A DNA stretch of 64,000 nt, taken from contig NZ_FNHP01000001.1 of NCBI RefSeq assembly GCF_900103645.1, positions 248,001 to 312,000 on the forward strand, given 5' to 3'. Position numbers and translations under genes: made by a program. The DNA is from Oryzisolibacter propanilivorax. Its GTDB lineage: Bacteria > Pseudomonadota > Gammaproteobacteria > Burkholderiales > Burkholderiaceae_C. Shown one piece after another: positions 18,093 to 26,215 of the stretch. The notes beneath the pieces are model-generated. The model was not told the DNA's origin. It ran no database searches and saw only the letters and a program-made list of their open reading frames with translations. How positions within the stretch are numbered: the stretch's first letter is position 1; each line of letters starts with the position of its first letter.

Positions 18093-19232
18093 TCAGCCGC
18101 GGTGGTAGCGCGGCGGCACGAACGGCGTGGCCGTCACCTCCATCGGCACCGCCTTGCCGCGCACCAGCGCCTGCAGCCGCGTGCCGGGCTGCGCCAGCTG
18201 CGGCGCCACATAGCCCAGGGCGATCGGCCGGTCCACGCCCGGCGCCAGCAGGCCGCTGGTGACGCGGCCGGCGGGTGTGCCGTCCAGGGTTTGCAGCTCG
18301 GTGCCGTCGCGCACCGGCACGCGCTCCAGCGCCACCAGGCCGACGCGCTTGCGCGCCACCTGCGCCGGGTCGGCCAGCTGCGCCAGCACGCGCTCGGCGC
18401 CCGGAAAGCCGCCGGCGCGGGCGCCGCCCGTGCGCCGCACTTTCTGGATGGCCCAGCCCAGCGACGCCTCGGCCGGCGTGGTGCCGGTGTCGAGGTCGTT
18501 GCCGTACAGGCACAGGCCGGCTTCCAGCCGCAGCGAATTGCGCGCGCCCAGGCCGGCCGGGCGCACCTCGGGCTGCCCCAGCAGCGCGCGCGCCAGCGCC
18601 TCGGCGTTCGCGGCGGGCACGGAAATCTCGAAGCCGTCCTCGCCGGTGTAGCCGCTGCGCGTGACGAGCAAGGGCACGCCCTGCCAGTCGAACTGCGCGC
18701 CGCCCATGAAGACCAGCTGCGTCACTTCGGGCACCAGCCGCGCCAGCGCCTGCGCCGCCTGCGGGCCCTGCAGCGCCAGCAGCGCCTGGTCCTGCAGCAC
18801 GCGCACCTCGCAGCGCTGGCCGATGTGCGCGCGGATATGGGCGATGTCGCCCGCCTTGCAGGCGCCGTTGACGATCAGGAAGAACAGCTCCTCGCCTTGG
18901 CGGAAGACCATCAGGTCGTCGATCACACCGCCCTCGTCGTTCAGCAGCAGGCCGTAGCGCTGGCGGCCCAGGCCCAAGTCGATCAGGTCCACGGGCATGA
19001 GGCCCTCCAGCGCGGCGGCGGCCTCGGGGCCGGACACCAGCAGCTGGCCCATGTGCGAGACGTCGAACAGGCTGGCGCCGGTGCGCGTGTGCCGGTGCTC
19101 GGCGATCAGGCCGGCGGGGTACTGCACCGGCAGCTCGTAGCCGGCAAACGGCACCAGGCGCGCGCCCAGCTCCTGGTGCAGGGCGTGTAGCGGGGTGGTC
19201 TGCAGGGCGGTGGTGGGGATGGCGTCGGTCAT
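18093..19232 (-). CDS. gcvT: Aminomethyltransferase (T-protein) of glycine cleavage
   Basis: The 379-residue protein contains the GcvT landmarks LVPFAGYELPVQYPAG, SLFDVSHMGQ, YTGEDGFEI and RNSLRLEAGLCLYGNDLD. It transfers the methylene group from the H-protein to tetrahydrofolate and releases ammonia. It is the first gene of the operon and lies behind a tandem glycine riboswitch. The start MTDAIPTT is preferred over a methionine 14 codons upstream. Confidence 0.95.
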   Translation of the reverse strand: MTDAIPTTALQTTPLHALHQELGARLVPFAGYELPVQYPAGLIAEHRHTRTGASLFDVSHMGQLLVSGPEAAAALEGLMPVDLIDLGLGRQRYGLLLNDEGGVIDDLMVFRQGEELFFLIVNGACKAGDIAHIRAHIGQRCEVRVLQDQALLALQGPQAAQALARLVPEVTQLVFMGGAQFDWQGVPLLVTRSGYTGEDGFEISVPAANAEALARALLGQPEVRPAGLGARNSLRLEAGLCLYGNDLDTGTTPAEASLGWAIQKVRRTGGARAGGFPGAERVLAQLADPAQVARKRVGLVALERVPVRDGTELQTLDGTPAGRVTSGLLAPGVDRPIALGYVAPQLAQPGTRLQALVRGKAVPMEVTATPFVPPRYHRG

Positions 19233-19304
19233 GGGCAGGGCTTTCGGGCAAATGAAGGCGCAGCCTGCCAGCATGCCTGCCGCAGGGCCACGGGGATTTG
19301 CCCG

Positions 19305-19522
19305 GCTGTCCGCTTGACCTGAGAGATTCGCCCCGGCGCGCGGGGGTTGCTCCTTCGGTGGGCCGGCTCAATCGGATTGCGCGCGTCCGGCCTCTCTCCA
19401 GCTGGGGGTGCGCCCACATCCTTGGCGGGCGCCGGTGTCAGTCCTTTTGCCTGAGCGTTCGGCCGCTGCCTGCGCCTTCGGCGGCCCGGCGCCGGGTGCG
19501 GCGCGCGGACTCTCTCCTGACG
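19305..19522 (-). ncRNA. Tandem glycine riboswitch upstream of gcvT
   Basis: On the minus strand two glycine aptamers follow each other. Aptamer 1 has CAGGAGAGAG, a CCGCCGAAGG core and GCTCAGGCAAAAGGAC; aptamer 2 has TGGAGAGAGGC, CCACCGAAGGAGCAA and TCTCTCAGGTCAAGCGGACA. These are the conserved P1/P2/P3 junction strings of the family. The RNA binds glycine and normally turns on the cleavage operon when glycine is abundant. Gene order and distance (73 bases to gcvT) fit. Confidence 0.95.
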
Positions 19523-19528
19523 AAAATG

Positions 19529-19558
19529 ATTCTATGCCACGCCGCCGCCCTCAGCGGG
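19529..19558 (-). promoter_or_regulatory. Putative promoter of the riboswitch-gcvTHP unit
   Basis: A TAGAAT -10 element on the minus strand ends 7 bases before the first aptamer. The -35 is poorly matched and would fall inside the end of dctM, so the promoter overlaps the upstream gene's stop region. Confidence 0.4.
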
Positions 19559-20828
19559 CGTACACCAGGTCGCGCAGGAACAGCGACAGCTGCGGCACGT
19601 AGGTGATGACCAGCAGGCAGCCCAGGATCACCGCGACGAAGGGCAGCAGGTGCCCGACGATGCGGTCCAGCGGGATGCGCGCCACGGTGCAGGCGGCGAA
19701 CAGGTTCACGCCGAAGGGCGGGGTGATCATGCCCAGGGCCAGGTTCACCACCATGATCAGGCCGAAGTGCACCGGATCGACGCCGAAGTGCTGCGCCACC
19801 GGCGCCAGGATGGGGCCGAGCACGATGATCGCGGCGCTTGTCTCGATGAACATGCCGATCAGGAACAGCGCCACGTTCACGCCCAGCAGGAACAGCACCG
19901 GCGTCTGCAGCACCTCCTGCAGCCAGCGGCCGATGGCGTCGGGCACGCCGGCGCGGGTGATGAGGAAGGCGAACAGGCCGGCGTTGGCGATGATGAACAT
20001 GATCACCGCCGAGGAGATCGCCGACTTCCTCAGCACCGCGACCAGGTTGCGCCGGTGGATCTCGCGGTAGATCACCATGCCCACCAGCAGCGCGTAGAAC
20101 ACCGCCACGGCCGAGGCCTCGGTGGGCGTGAAGACGCCGCCGTAGATGCCGCCCAGGATGATCACAGGCATCAGCAGCGCCCAGCCGGCCTGCCACAGCG
20201 CCCGCCCGAACGGCATGCGCCCGTCGCCGTCGTGCTGGCCCCAGCCCTTGTATTTGCAGTACAGCCAGACGAACAGCATCAGCGCGCCGCTGATCAGCAC
20301 GCCCGGACCGAAGCCGGCGATGAACAGCTCGCCGATGGACACCTCGGCCGACACGCCGTACAGGATCATGGGGATCGACGGCGGGATGATCACGCCCAGC
20401 TCGGCGCTGGTGGCCTGCAGCGCGGCGGCGTAGCTGGTCGGATAGCCGTGCTTGACCAGCGCCGGGATCAGGATGGCGCCGATGGCGAAGGTGGTCGCCA
20501 CCGACGAGCCGGACACCGCCGCGAAGATCATGCAGGTCAGCACGCAGGTCATGGGCAGGCCGCCCTGCACGCCGCCGACCAGGCTCTTGGCGAACTCGAC
20601 CAGGCGGCGCGAGATGCCGCCGGTCTCCATCAGGTTGCCCGCCAGGATGAAGAACGGAATCGCGGCCAGCGGAAACTTGTTGATCGCGCCGAACATCTCC
20701 TTCACGGCGATCAGCATGTTGGCGCCGCTCACCTGGATGCCCAGGATGGCCGACAGCCCGATGGACACGGCCACGGAGATGGTCAGCGCGAAGCACAGCG
20801 CCATGGTGGAAATCATCACGCCGGTCAT
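19551..20828 (-). CDS. dctM: TRAP transporter large membrane subunit
   Basis: The 425-residue, highly hydrophobic protein is a DctM-type 12-14 helix membrane subunit (MEMFGAINKFPLAAIPFFILAG-like region, SGSSVATTFAIGAILIPAL, IIPPSIPMILYG, ALGMITPPFGVNLF). It drives sodium-coupled uptake of a substrate handed over by DctP. It follows dctQ by 40 bases. The glycine riboswitch starts 28 bases beyond its stop. Confidence 0.94.
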   Translation of the reverse strand: MTGVMISTMALCFALTISVAVSIGLSAILGIQVSGANMLIAVKEMFGAINKFPLAAIPFFILAGNLMETGGISRRLVEFAKSLVGGVQGGLPMTCVLTCMIFAAVSGSSVATTFAIGAILIPALVKHGYPTSYAAALQATSAELGVIIPPSIPMILYGVSAEVSIGELFIAGFGPGVLISGALMLFVWLYCKYKGWGQHDGDGRMPFGRALWQAGWALLMPVIILGGIYGGVFTPTEASAVAVFYALLVGMVIYREIHRRNLVAVLRKSAISSAVIMFIIANAGLFAFLITRAGVPDAIGRWLQEVLQTPVLFLLGVNVALFLIGMFIETSAAIIVLGPILAPVAQHFGVDPVHFGLIMVVNLALGMITPPFGVNLFAACTVARIPLDRIVGHLLPFVAVILGCLLVITYVPQLSLFLRDLVYAR

Positions 20829-20868
20829 GGCGCCGCCCTCCCGGTGGCGCGGCGCTGGGGCAAGGCGC

Positions 20869-21363
20869 TCATTGCGCGTTCTCCAGCTCTTCGTGGCGCG
20901 GGTCGAGCAGGTTGCCGACGATGCCCGGCACCGCGCACAGCGCCCCCACGGGAATCGCCAGGTAGGCCCAGAACATGGACAGCGACTCCAGCCCGGCCAT
21001 GGTCTGCACGCCGCCGCGGCGCGCGTAGTCCCAGCCCCACCAGACCAGCACCGCCATCAGAGCCAGCGACGCCAGGCACACCGCCCAGTCCAGCGCGCGG
21101 CGCAGCGCGGGCGGGCTCCAGCGGCGCAGCACGTCCACGCTGACCATGGCGCCTTGGCGGAAGGCGGTGGGAATGGCCAGGAACACCATCCAGATCAGGC
21201 TGAAGCGGATCAGCACCTCGGTCCATTCGGCCGGCTCCTCGAAGACGAAGCGCATCAGGATCTGGAACAGCCCCAGGCTGGCGGCCAGCGCCAGCATGGC
21301 GCAGGCCAGGGCCATGCTGGCGCCGCTGCTCACGCGCTCGGCGCGCAGGAAGAAGTCTTTCAC
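20869..21363 (-). CDS. dctQ: TRAP transporter small membrane subunit
   Basis: The 164-residue protein has four membrane helices and DctQ motifs such as EEPAEWTEVLIRFSLIWMVFLA and FRQGAMVSVDVL. It bridges DctP and DctM. A GTG start is chosen (VKDFFLRAERVSSG); the longer in-frame reading would run through the interspersed hairpin repeat, which is unlikely to be coding. Confidence 0.88.
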   Translation of the reverse strand: MKDFFLRAERVSSGASMALACAMLALAASLGLFQILMRFVFEEPAEWTEVLIRFSLIWMVFLAIPTAFRQGAMVSVDVLRRWSPPALRRALDWAVCLASLALMAVLVWWGWDYARRGGVQTMAGLESLSMFWAYLAIPVGALCAVPGIVGNLLDPRHEELENAQ

Positions 21364-21369
21364 GTGCAA

Positions 21370-21437
21370 TGCTTTTCCTTGAAAGAAAAACGCCCGTGGC
21401 GCTGATGCCACGGGCGCTGGCAGCTATCGAAACAAGA
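21370..21437. repeat. 'ATAGCT' hairpin repeat, copy 3
   Basis: It lies between dctP and dctQ. CGCCCGTGGC and GCCACGGGCG form a perfect 10-bp stem around GCTGAT, with AGCTATCG and AAAA edges. The stem sequence differs from other copies but still pairs. Confidence 0.75.
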
Positions 21438-21440
21438 GCA

Positions 21441-22412
21441 TCACTGGTAGTTGCGGATCTTGTCCAGGTTGGCCTTGCCAAATTCCTTTTCGAACTGGGC
21501 GTTCACCGGCGCCAGGGCGGCGACGAACTTGGCCTTGTCCAGGTTGTCGATCACCGTCATGCCCTTGGCGCGCAGGTCGGCCACGCCCTTGGCGTCGTCC
21601 TCGTCCACGCGGGCGCGGTTGGCCTTGGTGCCTTCCTTGGCGGCGTCGATGAAGGCCTGCTTGTCCTGTGCGGAGAGCTTGTCGAACACGCCCTTGTTCA
21701 TCACGAAGATGCAGGGTGAATACACGTGGCCCGTCAGCGACAGGTGCTTTTGCACCTGGTCGAACTTGGCCGAGATGATGACCGGCAGCGGGTTCTCCTG
21801 GCCGTCCACCGTGCCCTGCTGCAGCGCGGTGAAGACTTCCGGGAAGGCCATGGGCGTGGTGATGATGCCGAAGCCCTTGTAGGCGGCGATGTGCACCGGG
21901 TTCTCCATGGTGCGCAGCTTCAGGCCCTTCAGATCCTCGGGCGTCTTCACATCGCGCTTGCTGTTGGTCATGTGGCGGAAGCCGTTCTCGGCCCAAGCCA
22001 GCGCCTTGAAGCCCTTGGCGTCGAACTTGGCCAGCAGGTCCTGGCCGATGGGGCCGTCCAGCACGGCGCGGGCGTGCGCCTTGTCGCGGAACAGGAAGGG
22101 CACGTCCAGGATCTTGGTCTCGGGCACGAAGTTGGGCACCGGCCCGGTAGAAGAGAACGCCAGCTCCTGCGTGCCCAGCTGCACCGACTCGATGGATTCG
22201 CGTTCGCCGCCCAGGGCGCCGTTGTAGAAGGTCTGTACCTTGTAGCGGCCGCCGGTGCGCTTTTCCACCTCCTTGGCGAAGGTGTCGATGGCCACACCCT
22301 GGTGCGAGTTCTGTGCCGTGGAAATGCTGATGCGCATGGTGGTCTGCGCCAGCGCCGAGCCAGCCAGGCCAAGGGCCAAGGCGAGGCCGAGCGCGAGTCG
22401 GGTGGGTTGCAT
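21441..22412 (-). CDS. dctP: TRAP transporter periplasmic substrate-binding protein
   Basis: The 323-residue protein has a signal peptide (MQPTRLALGLALALGLAGSA, cleaved near LAQ) and the DctP fold, with VPFLFRDKAHARAVLDG, the carboxylate-binding arginine region LKGLKLRTMENPVH and FTALQQGTVDGQENPL. Such proteins usually bind organic acids; the ligand is not predictable here. It is the first gene of the dctP-dctQ-dctM operon. Confidence 0.94.
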   Translation of the reverse strand: MQPTRLALGLALALGLAGSALAQTTMRISISTAQNSHQGVAIDTFAKEVEKRTGGRYKVQTFYNGALGGERESIESVQLGTQELAFSSTGPVPNFVPETKILDVPFLFRDKAHARAVLDGPIGQDLLAKFDAKGFKALAWAENGFRHMTNSKRDVKTPEDLKGLKLRTMENPVHIAAYKGFGIITTPMAFPEVFTALQQGTVDGQENPLPVIISAKFDQVQKHLSLTGHVYSPCIFVMNKGVFDKLSAQDKQAFIDAAKEGTKANRARVDEDDAKGVADLRAKGMTVIDNLDKAKFVAALAPVNAQFEKEFGKANLDKIRNYQ

Positions 22413-22733
22413 GGGTGCTTGTCTCCTGAATGCCGGGCAGATGCCACCGAAAAATTATGGCGGTGCAGCATCAGGGGGCCATCGGGGTTTGTGCCGGTGG
22501 AGCGCGGCGGCGTTGGCGCGTGCGCGACAGGCGGTGTGCAGACTGGCTTGCCAAAGCCCCGCCCAGGGGTAACCGGGCGGGGCGCTGGTCAATGTCGTGC
22601 GCCCCGGTAAGAGCGCCTGTCTGGGATGAAGTATGCGCAAGCGGGTGCAGTTGGATTTGCTGTATTTCTGGGGTTTTAGCGCCCTTGCAGCAAATTTTTC
22701 TGCATTCGTGGATATGGATGAATAATCCACCGC
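22413..22733. other. Divergent intergenic region between dctP and the Lrp gene
   Basis: These 321 bases hold no credible gene. A GC stem GCCCCGCCC/GGGCGGGGC occurs near 22556-22583 without a T-run on either side, and AT-rich promoter-like sequence with an inverted repeat precedes the Lrp gene. Both divergent promoters should lie here. Confidence 0.6.
22686..22704 (+). promoter_or_regulatory. Putative Lrp/AsnC operator
   Basis: TGCAG and CTGCA arms flank the AT-rich centre CAAATTTTT, 29 bases before the Lrp-family start codon. The shape (short GC arms, AT core) is like Lrp/AsnC sites, so autoregulation is plausible. Confidence 0.4.
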
Positions 22734-23189
22734 ATGGACCGTCTCGACAGAAAAATCCTCTCCGTCCTGCAGCGCGATGCGCGCGCCAGCCTGCAGGACA
22801 TCGGCGCCGCCGTTGGCCTGTCGCCCTCGCCGTGCTGGGCGCGCATCAAGAAAATGGAGGAAGCCGGCGTGATCCAGGGCTACACCGTGCGGCTGGACCC
22901 GCTGGCGCTCGGCCTGGGCGACACGGTGCTGGTCATGGTGACGCTGGACAGCCACTCGGACAACACGCTGGAGAAATTCGGCGAGGTGCTGGCCAGCATC
23001 CCCGAGGTGGTCGAGGCGCACCTGGTCTCGGGCGACTACGACTACCTGCTGCGCGTGGTCGTCAAGGACACGCGCGACTACGAGCGCCTGCTGCGCGAGA
23101 AGCTCTACAGGATCCGCGGCATCCGCCACAGCCGCTCCAGCTTCGTGCTGCGCACGCTGAAGAAAGCCGACCTGCCGCTGGATATTTGA
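22734..23189 (+). CDS. Lrp/AsnC-family transcriptional regulator
   Basis: The 151-residue protein has an N-terminal helix-turn-helix (MDRLDRKILSVLQRDARASL, IGAAVGLSPSPCWARIKKME) and a C-terminal RAM domain (VEAHLVSGDYDYLLRVVVKD). Such regulators sense amino acids and form dimers or octamers. It is divergent from the TRAP operon and convergent with an amino-acid-type ABC transporter, either of which could be a target. Confidence 0.92.
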   Translation: MDRLDRKILSVLQRDARASLQDIGAAVGLSPSPCWARIKKMEEAGVIQGYTVRLDPLALGLGDTVLVMVTLDSHSDNTLEKFGEVLASIPEVVEAHLVSGDYDYLLRVVVKDTRDYERLLREKLYRIRGIRHSRSSFVLRTLKKADLPLDI

Positions 23190-23245
23190 AGAAAAAAATG
23201 CCGCTAGCCCTTGTCCCTCAAGGGCTTTGTGCTATGAAAAAGTGA
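23190..23245. repeat. 'ATAGCT' hairpin repeat, copy 4, at convergent gene ends
   Basis: AGCCCTTG and CAAGGGCT form a perfect stem around TCCCT, flanked by AAAAAAATG and GCTATGAAAAA. It begins at the Lrp stop codon and ends before the convergent ABC ATPase stop, so it can act as a terminator on both strands. Confidence 0.75.
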
Positions 23246-23254
23246 GCTTGCCGG

Positions 23255-24049
23255 TCAGCCCAGCAGCAGCGCGTCGTCCGACAGCTTCTCGCCGCGCACG
23301 CGCTCGAACATCTGCAGCAGGTCGGGCACGTCCATGCGCGCGCGCGCCTCGCCCGACACGTCCAGCACCACCTGGCCCTGGTGCAGCATGACGGTGCGCT
23401 CGCCCACATCCAGCGCCTGGCGCATGCTGTGGGTGACCATCATGGTGGTCAGCTTGTTCTCAGCCACGATGCGCGCGGTGAGCTGCAGCACGAAGTCGGC
23501 CGTGCGCGGGTCCAGCGCGGCGGTGTGCTCGTCCAGCAGCAGGATGCGCGAGGGCTGCAGCGCCGCCATCAGCAGGCTCACTGCTTGGCGCTGGCCGCCC
23601 GAGAGCAGGCCGATGCGGTCGGTGAGGCGGTTCTCCAGCCCCAGGCCGAGGGTGGCCAAGCGGTCGCGGTACATGGCGCGCTCGCTGGCCTTCACCGCGC
23701 CGCGCAGGCTGCGGCGCGTGCCGCGCTGCTGGGCCAGGGCCATGTTTTCCTCGATGGTCAGGTCCTCGCAGGTGCCGGCCATCGGGTCCTGGAACACGCG
23801 CGCCACGCGCTGGGCGCGCGCCCACACCGGCTGGCGCGTCACGTCCAGTCCGTCGATGGCAATGCGGCCGGTGTCCACCGGCAGGTCGCCCGAGATGGCG
23901 TTCAGAAAGGTGGACTTGCCCGCGCCGTTGGAGCCGATGACGGCCACGAACTGCCCGGCCGGGATCTCCAGCGACATGCCGCGCAGCGCGCGCGTCTCGA
24001 TCGGCGTGCCGGGGTTGAAGGTGATGAACAGGTCTTGTGCGCTCAGCAT
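23255..24049 (-). CDS. ABC transporter ATP-binding protein (TrpX-associated type)
   Basis: The 264-residue protein carries Walker A GSNGAGKST, the signature LLSGGQRQAVSLLMA and Walker B ILLLDEHTAALD, followed by the H-loop VTHSM. It should energise the permease encoded directly upstream (16-base gap). The gene is third in a binding protein-permease-ATPase operon. Confidence 0.93.
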   Translation of the reverse strand: MLSAQDLFITFNPGTPIETRALRGMSLEIPAGQFVAVIGSNGAGKSTFLNAISGDLPVDTGRIAIDGLDVTRQPVWARAQRVARVFQDPMAGTCEDLTIEENMALAQQRGTRRSLRGAVKASERAMYRDRLATLGLGLENRLTDRIGLLSGGQRQAVSLLMAALQPSRILLLDEHTAALDPRTADFVLQLTARIVAENKLTTMMVTHSMRQALDVGERTVMLHQGQVVLDVSGEARARMDVPDLLQMFERVRGEKLSDDALLLG

Positions 24050-24065
24050 GGTGGGTTCCCCGGGT

Positions 24066-24974
24066 TCACAGACTCTTGGGCGCATCGGGCACGCGCTTGC
24101 TGCGCAGGCGGCGCTTGAGCTGCGGGATGACCAGGGCGACGGTCACCAGCACGGCGGTGACCAGGTTCAGGTCCTGCGCCTTCAGGCCGATGAAGTCGCT
24201 GTTCAGCGCCAGCGCGATGAAGAAGCGGTAGACGATGGCGCCGATGATGACGGCCAGCGTGGCCAGCACCAGCTTGCGCGAGGGCAGAATGCTCTCGCCC
24301 ACGATGACCGCGGCCAGGCCGATGACGATGGTGCCGATGCCCATGGAGATGTCCGAGCCGCCCTGGGTCTGCGCGAACAGCGCGCCGGCCAGTCCCACCA
24401 GCGCGTTGGACACTGCCATGCCCAGCAGCACCATGGCGCCGGTGTTGATGCCCTGCGCGCGCGCCATGCGCGCGTTCGAACCCGTGGCGCGGATCGCCAG
24501 GCCCCGCTCGGTGGCGAAGAACCAGTCGAGTGCCAGCTTGGCGGCGACCACGATCACCACCAGCAGCAGCGGGCGCCACCAGTAGTCCTCCAGCCCCTCG
24601 GGCTGCAGCAGGGTGAACACCGTGGGGTCGTTGATCAGCGGCACGTTCGGCCCGCCCATCACGCGCAGGTTGACCGAGTACAGCGCGATCATCATCAGGA
24701 TGGACGCCAGCAGGTCCATGATCTTCAGGCGCACGTTCAGCCAGCCAGTGACCAGCCCGGCCACGGCGCCCGCGGCGGTGGCGGCCAGCGTGGCCGCATA
24801 GGGGTTGGTGCCGCTGGAGATCAGGATGGCGCAGACCGCGCCGCCCAGCGGGAAGCTGCCGTCCACCGTCAGGTCGGGAAAGCGCAGCAGCCGAAACGAG
24901 ATGAACACGCCCAAAGCGACGAGGCTGAAGATCAGCCCGATCTCGACGGCGCCCAGCAGGGAAAACAGGGACAT
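24066..24974 (-). CDS. ABC transporter permease (BPD-type, TrpX-associated)
   Basis: The 302-residue protein has eight to ten hydrophobic segments and resembles branched-chain/ribose-type permeases (LRFPDLTVDGSFPLGGAVCA, ATGSNARMARAQGIN, IVGESILPSRKLVLATLAV). It forms the membrane channel for the adjacent binding protein. The start MSLFSLLGAVEIG is preferred over a methionine six codons upstream. Confidence 0.9.
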   Translation of the reverse strand: MSLFSLLGAVEIGLIFSLVALGVFISFRLLRFPDLTVDGSFPLGGAVCAILISSGTNPYAATLAATAAGAVAGLVTGWLNVRLKIMDLLASILMMIALYSVNLRVMGGPNVPLINDPTVFTLLQPEGLEDYWWRPLLLVVIVVAAKLALDWFFATERGLAIRATGSNARMARAQGINTGAMVLLGMAVSNALVGLAGALFAQTQGGSDISMGIGTIVIGLAAVIVGESILPSRKLVLATLAVIIGAIVYRFFIALALNSDFIGLKAQDLNLVTAVLVTVALVIPQLKRRLRSKRVPDAPKSL

Positions 24975-25072
24975 GGCAGCGAAGCGGTACAACGAAAAGC
25001 AGGAGCCCGCGCGTGGCGAGGCTCCTGCAGGGGCCGGCGGGCAGCGCCACCGGCAGCGGGGTCAGGCGCGGG

Positions 25073-26041
25073 TCACTGCACCACTTGCGCGGCGGACTTG
25101 ACCAGGGCGTCGGACAGCTTCACGCCCTGCTTCTCGGCGGCGCCGGGGTTCACGAACAGCTCCATCTTGGTGCTGACCTCGGGTTTGATGTCGCCGGGCT
25201 TTTCGCCTTTGAGGATGCGCACCACCATGCGGCCGGTCTGCTCGCCCAGGTCGCGGTAGTTGATGCCGAGAGCGGCGATGGCGCCGCGCTTGACGCTGTC
25301 GGTGTCCGAGGCGACCAGCGGCAGCTTGGCGTCCTGGCCCACCTTCACCAGCGCCTCGTAGGCCGAGACCACGTTGTTGTCGGTGTTGGTGTAGATCACG
25401 TCAGCCTTGCCGACCAGGCTGCGCGCGGCGCTGCTCACGTCCACCGAGCGCGGCGCCGAAGCCTCGACCAGCGTCATGCCGTGCTTGGGCAGCAGCGCCT
25501 TGAGTTCCTTGACCACCACCACCGAGTTGGCCTCGCCGGGGTTGTAGACCATGCCCACGCGCTTGGCGTTCGGCACCACCTGCTTGATCAGGTCGATCTG
25601 CTTGTCCAGCGCCAGCAGGTCGGACACGCCGGTGACGTTGTTCTTCGACGGCTCCCAGCTGGGCACCAGCTTGGCGGCCACCGGGTCGGTCACGGCGGAG
25701 AACACCACCGGCACGCTCTTGGTGGCGGCCACGACGGCCTGCGCGGAAGGGGTGGCGATGGCGACGATGGCGTCCGGCTTGTCGCCGACGAACTTGCGCG
25801 CGATCTGCGCCGCCGTGCCGGTGTTGCCTTGGGCGCTCTGGTACTGCCACTTCAGGTTCTTGCCGTCCTCGTAGCCTGCGGCCTTCAGCGCGTCCTTGAC
25901 GCCGTCGCGCACGGCGTCCAGCGCCGGGTGCTCGACGATGGCCGTCACGGCCACGGACTTCATGTCCTGTGCGGCGGCGGGGGCCACGGCGGCAACGGCC
26001 AGCGCGATGGCGCCCAGGCCCATCCAGGGCAGCTTCTTCAT
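25073..26041 (-). CDS. ABC transporter substrate-binding protein, TrpX-like
   Basis: The 322-residue protein has a signal peptide (MKKLPWMGLGAIALAVAAVA, cleaved near AAAQ) and the fold of the PF04392-type binding proteins, with VAVTAIVEHPALDAVRDGV, FVGDKPDAIVAIATPSAQ, GMVYNPGEANSV and YTNTDNNVVSAYEALV. Streptococcal TrpX-type members bind aromatic amino acids; the ligand here is inferred only from family. The Shine-Dalgarno AAGGAGA supports the start. First gene of the operon. Confidence 0.88.
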   Translation of the reverse strand: MKKLPWMGLGAIALAVAAVAPAAAQDMKSVAVTAIVEHPALDAVRDGVKDALKAAGYEDGKNLKWQYQSAQGNTGTAAQIARKFVGDKPDAIVAIATPSAQAVVAATKSVPVVFSAVTDPVAAKLVPSWEPSKNNVTGVSDLLALDKQIDLIKQVVPNAKRVGMVYNPGEANSVVVVKELKALLPKHGMTLVEASAPRSVDVSSAARSLVGKADVIYTNTDNNVVSAYEALVKVGQDAKLPLVASDTDSVKRGAIAALGINYRDLGEQTGRMVVRILKGEKPGDIKPEVSTKMELFVNPGAAEKQGVKLSDALVKSAAQVVQ

Positions 26042-26152
26042 GTGTCTCTCCTTGGGTATCGATGAGCAGGGCTCGGAATGCGGATCGTCCTCGCGGCCCC
26101 GGCGCAGCACGGTGCGCTGGAGCGGGAGTGTACGTGTTGTGACAGCACGGCT

Positions 26153-26215
26153 GGAAATTGAAGCAAAACCGGTGCAAGCCCTTTGTTTGTCAGGGCCTGC
26201 AGCTATGCTTTTTAC
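26153..26215. repeat. 'ATAGCT' hairpin repeat, copy 5
   Basis: GCAAGCCCT pairs with AGGGCCTGC (one mismatch), followed by AGCTATGCTTTTT. Its right edge overlaps the stop codon of the ETF-ubiquinone oxidoreductase gene. Confidence 0.75.

Noticed and set aside
22556-22583. GC-rich stem upstream of dctP as a terminator or riboswitch
   Set aside because: No T-run follows on either strand and no conserved riboswitch strings are present.
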